DNA of 64,000 bases from the NCBI RefSeq assembly GCF_913774235.1, contig NZ_CAJYDW010000002.1, positions 152,264 through 216,263 of the forward strand, in the 5' to 3' direction. Both the position numbers and the translations under genes were made by a program. The first letter of the stretch is position 1, and every line of letters starts with the position of its first letter. This DNA comes from an uncultured Pseudomonas sp. (GTDB lineage Bacteria; Pseudomonadota; Gammaproteobacteria; Pseudomonadales; Pseudomonadaceae). The notes beneath the pieces were generated by a model. That model had not been told where the DNA came from. It saw only the letters and a program-made list of their open reading frames with translations, and did no database searches. Below are positions 59,248 to 64,000 of the stretch, one piece after another.

Positions 59248-60257
59248 GCAATTCCACGCTTCCCCGCCTAGCCCTCGTGCTGGGTGACCCCGCCGGCATC
59301 GGCCCCGAACTCGTCGCCCGCCTGCTGGCCGATCCCGAGGTGCGCAGCCGCGCCCGCGTGGTGCTGATCGCCGACGAAGACGAAGCCCGCACCGGCATGC
59401 GCATTGCTGGCTGTGAGTATCCCTACACCTGCATCGACAGCCTGGACGCGCTCGATTTCCAGGATGATGTCCCCCTGCTGTATCCCTATCGAGGTACTGC
59501 CGAAGGTGCCTTTCCCCGCAGCGAAGCCAGTGTCGTCGGCGGCCGCTACAGCCTGGACACCCTGGCTGTCGCTCTCGACCTGACTCAGGCGGGCCACACC
59601 GACGCCATCCTCTTCGGCCCGCTGAACAAGACCTCCCTGCACCTGGCGGGCATGGGCCACAATGACGAGCTGCACTGGTTCGCCGAACACCTCGGCTACA
59701 AAGGGCCATTTTGCGAATTCAACGTGCTTGATGACCTCTGGACCTCACGGGTTACTTCCCATGTCGCGCTCAAGGACGTTCCCGGTCTGCTCAGCCAGGA
59801 GCGGGTGATCGAGGCCATCCAGCTGATCGACAACGAACTCAAGCGTAGTGGTCTGGCGCGGCCGCGCATCGGCGTCTGCGGCCTCAATCCGCACAATGGC
59901 GACAACGGCAGCTTCGGGCGCGAAGAACTGGATCTGATCGGCCCCGCGGTGGAGCGCGCCAAGGCCCTGGGCATCTCCGCCGACGGCCCCTATCCGGCCG
60001 ACACCATCTTCCTCAAGGTCCAGGGCGACACCCGCGCCTTCGACGCCGTGGTGACCATGTACCACGACCAGGGCCAGATCGCGATCAAGCTGATGGGCTT
60101 CTCCCGCGGCGTGACGGTGCAGGGCGGCCTCCCCATTCCCATCGCCACACCCGCCCACGGCACCGCCTTCGACATCGCCGGCCAGGGCCGCGCCAACGTC
60201 GGCGCCACCCGCCAGGCCTTCGAAATCGCCTGCCGCCTGGGCACGTCCCGCCACTGA
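59244..60257 (+). CDS. PdxA-family dehydrogenase (PdxA2-like)
   Basis: A 337-residue PdxA-like oxidoreductase: start [30 protein letters not shown] (metal His), [26 protein letters not shown]. Members outside vitamin B6 synthesis act on 4-phosphates of threonate or erythronate or on other hydroxy-acids, and this catabolic context suggests such a role. ATGA overlap with the previous gene. Confidence 0.86.
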   Translation: MSNSTLPRLALVLGDPAGIGPELVARLLADPEVRSRARVVLIADEDEARTGMRIAGCEYPYTCIDSLDALDFQDDVPLLYPYRGTAEGAFPRSEASVVGGRYSLDTLAVALDLTQAGHTDAILFGPLNKTSLHLAGMGHNDELHWFAEHLGYKGPFCEFNVLDDLWTSRVTSHVALKDVPGLLSQERVIEAIQLIDNELKRSGLARPRIGVCGLNPHNGDNGSFGREELDLIGPAVERAKALGISADGPYPADTIFLKVQGDTRAFDAVVTMYHDQGQIAIKLMGFSRGVTVQGGLPIPIATPAHGTAFDIAGQGRANVGATRQAFEIACRLGTSRH

Positions 60258-60351
60258 TAGCGACCGAGGCGCCCCAGGCGCTTCCCGAATCCGCCGAACC
60301 AGCCCAGGGGGCTGGCAGGCCCGGCTCATACCCGAAAAAAGGAAATCCCTC

Positions 60352-61527
60352 ATGAAAATCACCAGCGTCCGTACTCGCGTCTTCGAATGGAAAGGCAAGG
60401 TCGTCCCGCCCCAGGCACACTTCTGCACCAATGCCACCGACATCCTCTATGAGCGCGGCGACGCCATGGGTTCCTTCCGCTTCCATGGCTGGCTCGTGGT
60501 GGAGATCGAGACCGACAGCGGCCTTGTCGGTCTCGGCAACTGTGCCCTGGCACCACGGGTGGCCAAGGAGATCATCGACCTCTACCTGACACCCATCATC
60601 CTGGGCCAGGATCCCTTCGACAACGAATACCTCTGGCAGAAGATGTACCGCCGCACCCACGCCTGGGGTCGCAAGGGCATCGGCATGGCTGCCATCTCCG
60701 CGGTCGACCTGGCGCTCTGGGACCTGATGGGCAAGGCCGTGAACAAGCCTGTGTTCAAGCTCCTCGGCGGTCGCACCAAGGAAAAGATCCCCTGCTACGC
60801 CTCCAAGCTCTATGCCAACGACAACCTGGACCTGTTCCTGGAAGAAGCCCAGGGCTATCTCAACCAGGGCTTCGATGCCGTCAAGATGAGATTCGGCTAT
60901 GGCCCCAAGGATGGCCCCGCCGGCATGCGTCGTAATATCGAACAGGTCCGCGCCCTGCGCGAGCTGACCGGGCCGGACGTCGACATCATGCTGGAGTGCT
61001 ACATGGGCTGGACCCTGGAGTACGCCCGCCGCATGCTGCCCAAGCTGGCCGAGTTCGAACCGCGCTGGCTGGAGGAGCCGGTCATCGCCGACGACATCGA
61101 AGGCTACGTCGAACTCAAGAAGATGGGCATCATGCCCATCTCCGGCGGCGAGCACGAATTCACCTCCTACGGCTTTAAGGACCTGCTCGAGCGCCGCGCG
61201 GTGGACGTCATCCAATACGACACCAACCGCGTCGGCGGCATCACCGCCGCGCGCAAGATCAACGCCCTGGCCGAAGCCTGGTCGGTGCCGGTAATCCCCC
61301 ACGCCGGTCAGATGCACAACTACCACCTGACCATGGCCAGCACTGCCTCGCCCATGGCCGAGTTCTTCCCGGTATTCGACGTGGAGGTGGGCAACGAACT
61401 CTTCTACTACGTCTTCAAGGGCGAACCCCAGCCGGTCGGCGGCTACCTGCAACTGGACGACGACAAACCCGGCCTGGGCCTGGAGCTGTCCGAAGAACAT
61501 CTGCGCGACTTCGACATCATCGAGTGA
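60352..61527 (+). CDS. Enolase-superfamily sugar-acid dehydratase (rhamnonate dehydratase-like)
   Basis: A 391-residue mandelate-racemase-type enzyme. KMRFGYGP near residue 180, metal ligands in [18 protein letters not shown] and SGGEHEFTS, and a His in [10 protein letters not shown] for acid-base chemistry resemble L-rhamnonate dehydratase. It would remove water from a six-carbon sugar acid to give a 2-keto-3-deoxy acid. Last gene of the operon, 94 bases after the PdxA-like gene, with its own AAAGGA box. Confidence 0.85.
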   Translation: MKITSVRTRVFEWKGKVVPPQAHFCTNATDILYERGDAMGSFRFHGWLVVEIETDSGLVGLGNCALAPRVAKEIIDLYLTPIILGQDPFDNEYLWQKMYRRTHAWGRKGIGMAAISAVDLALWDLMGKAVNKPVFKLLGGRTKEKIPCYASKLYANDNLDLFLEEAQGYLNQGFDAVKMRFGYGPKDGPAGMRRNIEQVRALRELTGPDVDIMLECYMGWTLEYARRMLPKLAEFEPRWLEEPVIADDIEGYVELKKMGIMPISGGEHEFTSYGFKDLLERRAVDVIQYDTNRVGGITAARKINALAEAWSVPVIPHAGQMHNYHLTMASTASPMAEFFPVFDVEVGNELFYYVFKGEPQPVGGYLQLDDDKPGLGLELSEEHLRDFDIIE

Positions 61528-61576
61528 TGCCAAGGGTCGGCTCCTCGCTCAGGCGGAGGGCCGGCTCACTGGCTCG

Positions 61577-63481
61577 CTACAGGCCGGCCACCTGTGCCTG
61601 ACGGGTGAACCACAATACTCGGCTCACCCCACGGGTCACCGCTACATAGCTCAGGCGCAACGCTTCGTCCGCACAGGCCTCGTCATAGCTCTGCTGAAAA
61701 TGACCACTCACCGCATAGAGCGCATTGCGCAGCGGATGAGGCTGGAGTGGTTGGCCATCGTCCAGCACGATGGCCACTTCCGCCTGCAGACCCTTGGCCC
61801 TATGGATGGTGCAGGTTCGTATGCCTGGCTGGCGCTCGAGCTGGCTGTTCAACGTTTTCAGCGCGGCATTGCCGCGACTCATGATCATCACGGCACAGCG
61901 CTCCGGCTTCTCCCGTTCGCTCGCATAACGCCGTTGAGCCTCTATTTCCGCCAGCAGCAGCGGCAGTTGCCGGTTTAGATCGAACCTCGTCGTCACTCGC
62001 ACGCCATGACCTTCCGGCGTCGCTTCCCGAGCCGCCTGGGTGCGCTTGTCCTGTTTCTGCCTAACCTTGGCCAGCAGCCGTTCGCCATCGGCCACGATAG
62101 GTGGAGACGAGCGATAGTTGGTACCCAGCATCAGCACCTGGCTGGGCGTGCTGCCGGGAAACCAGCGATCGAAATGAATGAACAGCTCGGGCGAGCTACC
62201 GCGCCACCCGTAGATGGATTGCCAGTCGTCACCGATCGCCATCAGCGAAGGCCCGGCTTTTTCTTCCGCAAGCCGTCGTTGTACCTGCTGCAGCCACAGC
62301 GCGATCTGGGGCGAGATGTCCTGGAACTCATCGATCAGCAGATGGGTGAAAGGCTCCAGGCGACCGATCAGTGCGCGGCTGGGCTTCTTCTGCAGGCGAT
62401 CCGTCAGAATGGCGAAGGCACTATTGAAGGTGAACAGGCGCCGCTGCTTCAGCAACTTACCGAACTGCCGCCAGAACTGCTGCATGGCCTCCAGGAAGAT
62501 ACGATCCCGGGTCGAACATTCCAGCTGGGCACTCTTCAGCGAACCGACCCTGATGCCCAGGGCTTCGGCGAAGCAGGCCTGGCCATAGAACAGCTCCGGC
62601 AAGGGAGTAGGCTGACGCTCCCCGGTGAGTACGAAAGGCTGAAACAAGGCTGGCGAGGGTTCGATCTCTTCGGTGGGCGGCTCCAGGCCGAGCAATAGAT
62701 GCACGCGTCGACGAAACCCTGGCTCCTGGCGATAGCAGTCGGCATAGGCTTCCAGCAGCAGTCCGCGCTGCTCATCGTTCAAGGTGGCTCCGGCCAGGAG
62801 GCCGTTTTCCGGCTCATCCCCCTGCGCCTGCTGGCCAGAAAGCTGCTCGAACCACTGCGTCACGCCCAGCTCCTTGCGGGCGAGCTGAGCCAGGGCCGAG
62901 TGGAAGGTCCGTACCAGTTCCCGTGCTGCCTCGTCCGTCAGCGGCCGTTCCCAGAACGCCAGTACCCTTTGCAGCTGACGACGAAGCTCTTCGCAGGAGG
63001 CCTTGGTAAAGGAAATGACCGTCAAGCGCTCCTGGGGGATCTCCAGGTAATAAAGCAGAAAGACCACGCGCAGTACCAAGGTCGTCGTCTTGCCCGATCC
63101 GGCACCGGCGAAAATCCTGGTCGCCGGCGCCTTGGCGAGGATCATCTTCCATTGCTCCGGCGAGGGCGCCTGTACCACACCTGCTGCCACCGCTTGCTCG
63201 ACCCGTGCCCTTATCCGTTGCTCTTGGGCGCGTTTAGGCGTGAAGCCACTACTATAGATAGCGGCAGGGGAGGGGGTGGTTTGCGTCTGGACGTCCGGCT
63301 GGCGCTCGGCTGGGTGCTCTGCCGCAGCGGGAGCCGGAGCCTTGCGTCGTTGGCGTGGTTTTTTCGACTGCTGCCCGGCAGGCGCTGTCTCCGGCCCCCG
63401 CAAATAGAGCGAGGTCCGTGGAAACCAGTCGGTAAGCGTCTTGGTAAGCCGTTGGCGATAGCGGGCCAGTATTGAAGTCAT
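61577..63481 (-). CDS. UvrD/Rep-type superfamily 1 DNA helicase
   Basis: A 634-residue helicase. A basic, Pro/Ala-rich region (residues about 28-75) precedes the motor. Walker A is AGAGSGKTTT near residue 120; LLIDEFQDISPQ is the DExx motif; AIGDDWQSIYGWRGS is motif III; GTNYRSS and TIHRAKGLQAEVAIVLDDG are motifs IV and V; and YVAVTRGVSRV is motif VI. It is shorter than UvrD and Rep and lacks their 2B size. Probably a DNA repair or restart helicase. It points away from the rrn operon. Confidence 0.88.
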   Translation of the reverse strand: MTSILARYRQRLTKTLTDWFPRTSLYLRGPETAPAGQQSKKPRQRRKAPAPAAAEHPAERQPDVQTQTTPSPAAIYSSGFTPKRAQEQRIRARVEQAVAAGVVQAPSPEQWKMILAKAPATRIFAGAGSGKTTTLVLRVVFLLYYLEIPQERLTVISFTKASCEELRRQLQRVLAFWERPLTDEAARELVRTFHSALAQLARKELGVTQWFEQLSGQQAQGDEPENGLLAGATLNDEQRGLLLEAYADCYRQEPGFRRRVHLLLGLEPPTEEIEPSPALFQPFVLTGERQPTPLPELFYGQACFAEALGIRVGSLKSAQLECSTRDRIFLEAMQQFWRQFGKLLKQRRLFTFNSAFAILTDRLQKKPSRALIGRLEPFTHLLIDEFQDISPQIALWLQQVQRRLAEEKAGPSLMAIGDDWQSIYGWRGSSPELFIHFDRWFPGSTPSQVLMLGTNYRSSPPIVADGERLLAKVRQKQDKRTQAAREATPEGHGVRVTTRFDLNRQLPLLLAEIEAQRRYASEREKPERCAVMIMSRGNAALKTLNSQLERQPGIRTCTIHRAKGLQAEVAIVLDDGQPLQPHPLRNALYAVSGHFQQSYDEACADEALRLSYVAVTRGVSRVLWFTRQAQVAGL

Positions 63482-63585
63482 GCAGTCCTCGAAACATCGT
63501 CTGCCGGCATCTTACCTCGCACAGGTGACAGCCCGGCCTCCGCTGGCCTTTTTGGTCGATATCCAAAGTTTCTCAAAATAACCTG

Positions 63586-63613
63586 TTGACCTGTCCTGAA
63601 ACTCCCCTATAAT
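63586..63613 (+). promoter_or_regulatory. rRNA operon promoter P1
   Basis: TTGACC (63586-63591), 16-base spacer and TATAAT (63608-63613), followed by a GC-rich start region (GCGCCCC) of the kind under stringent control. Confidence 0.75.
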
Positions 63614-63856
63614 GCGCCCCGCTTCCGGCGCAGACGCTGAAGCGGCTTGAAAATCAAGCACTTAGGTCTGAGTCGGGCGAGGGGTCCAGGGATTCTTCGC
63701 CGTTTGGTCTTCACCTACGGGTGGCAACGAAATGAAGTGGGAGGGGTTGACAGCGTCTTAGGATGCTGTAGGATTAGCCCCCCGCTGCCGCGATCGGTTG
63801 ATCTGGTCGGGGTAGTGCAAGTGGTTGAGTTGAAACGAAAAAGTTCAAATCAACGC

Positions 63857-63884
63857 TTGACAGGATGTGAGGTTAGCGTAGAAT
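63857..63884 (+). promoter_or_regulatory. rRNA operon promoter P2
   Basis: TTGACA (63857-63862), 16-base spacer and TAGAAT (63879-63884), again followed by GCGCGCC. Between P1 and P2 there is no gene. Confidence 0.8.
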
Positions 63885-63919
63885 GCGCGCCTCGGTTAGC
63901 GGCTACGGTCGCAACCAAC

Positions 63920-63931
63920 TGCTCTTTAACA
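63920..63931 (+). promoter_or_regulatory. boxA antitermination site of the rRNA leader
   Basis: TGCTCTTTAACA is the standard boxA bound by NusB/S10 in rrn leaders. The leader continues to the window end; the 16S gene must begin shortly beyond base 64000. Confidence 0.85.
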
Positions 63932-64000
63932 AGTTGAATCAAGCAATTCGTGTGGGTGCTTGTGAGATAAGTCTGATGTCGCAAGATTATCAGCAACACA

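Noticed and set aside
63647..63937. 96-codon plus-strand frame
   Set aside because: It covers rRNA promoter P2 and boxA and has no ribosome site.

Overview
The window looks like a chromosome segment of a high-GC gammaproteobacterium, most likely a Pseudomonas. The signs are its antABC genes, a Zur-type zigA-folE2 pair, a nitrilase-1 (Nit1C) cluster and a Pseudomonas-like rrn leader. Species cannot be fixed from the sequence alone. The left 26.4 kb is the late half of a lambda-like (siphovirus) prophage. The remaining 37.6 kb is host DNA rich in catabolic islands.

Prophage (1 to about 26442). The order is major capsid, head-tail joining proteins, tail tube, tail chaperones G and GT (joined by an A AAA AAC -1 frameshift site), tape measure, M, L, K, then I and J, small tail-tip and fibre proteins, a GH19 endolysin and Rz/Rz1 spanins. 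The tail operon is interrupted between K and I by about 4.7 kb of self-contained cassettes. These are a HigBA-like toxin-antitoxin pair, two divergent Arc/Mnt-like repressors with three tandem palindromic operators, two antirepressors (BRO-N and ORF6N) and a lipoprotein. The repressor and antirepressor part repeats the layout of the P22 immI (mnt/arc/ant) region. Behind the spanins lie small minus-strand genes, a duplicated Rz1 fragment, a gene behind a consensus LexA box, and a PIN-domain protein. A 3' half of tRNA-Ser(UGA) at 26382-26442 marks the right attachment site. The integrase, lysogeny genes and left end are outside the window.

Host DNA 26.4-33.3 kb holds a CHASE-GGDEF diguanylate cyclase, a charged secreted protein, a bacterial ionotropic-glutamate-receptor-like channel, the zinc-starvation pair zigA-folE2 behind a Zur box, and an SDR.

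33.5-41.4 kb is a complete Nit1C cluster: nitB-H on the minus strand behind a sigma-54 promoter, and divergent nitA, an enhancer-binding protein. This family is linked to growth on cyanide as nitrogen source.

41.6-52.4 kb looks like an indole-to-catechol island. It has a hydrolase/SnoaL fusion, an SDR, a styrene-monooxygenase-like flavoprotein with its flavin reductase and an outer-membrane channel (iif-type genes). These sit next to antCBA, anthranilate 1,2-dioxygenase, and two XylS/AraC-type regulators with XylS-like operator motifs.

52.6-61.5 kb is a probable sugar-acid locus: a LysR regulator, a TctCBA tripartite transporter, and a divergent operon with an MFS carrier, a lactonase-like amidohydrolase, a PdxA-like dehydrogenase and an enolase-superfamily dehydratase. 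Then come a UvrD-like helicase (minus strand) and, from 63.58 kb, the tandem promoters and boxA of an rRNA operon whose 16S gene begins beyond the window.
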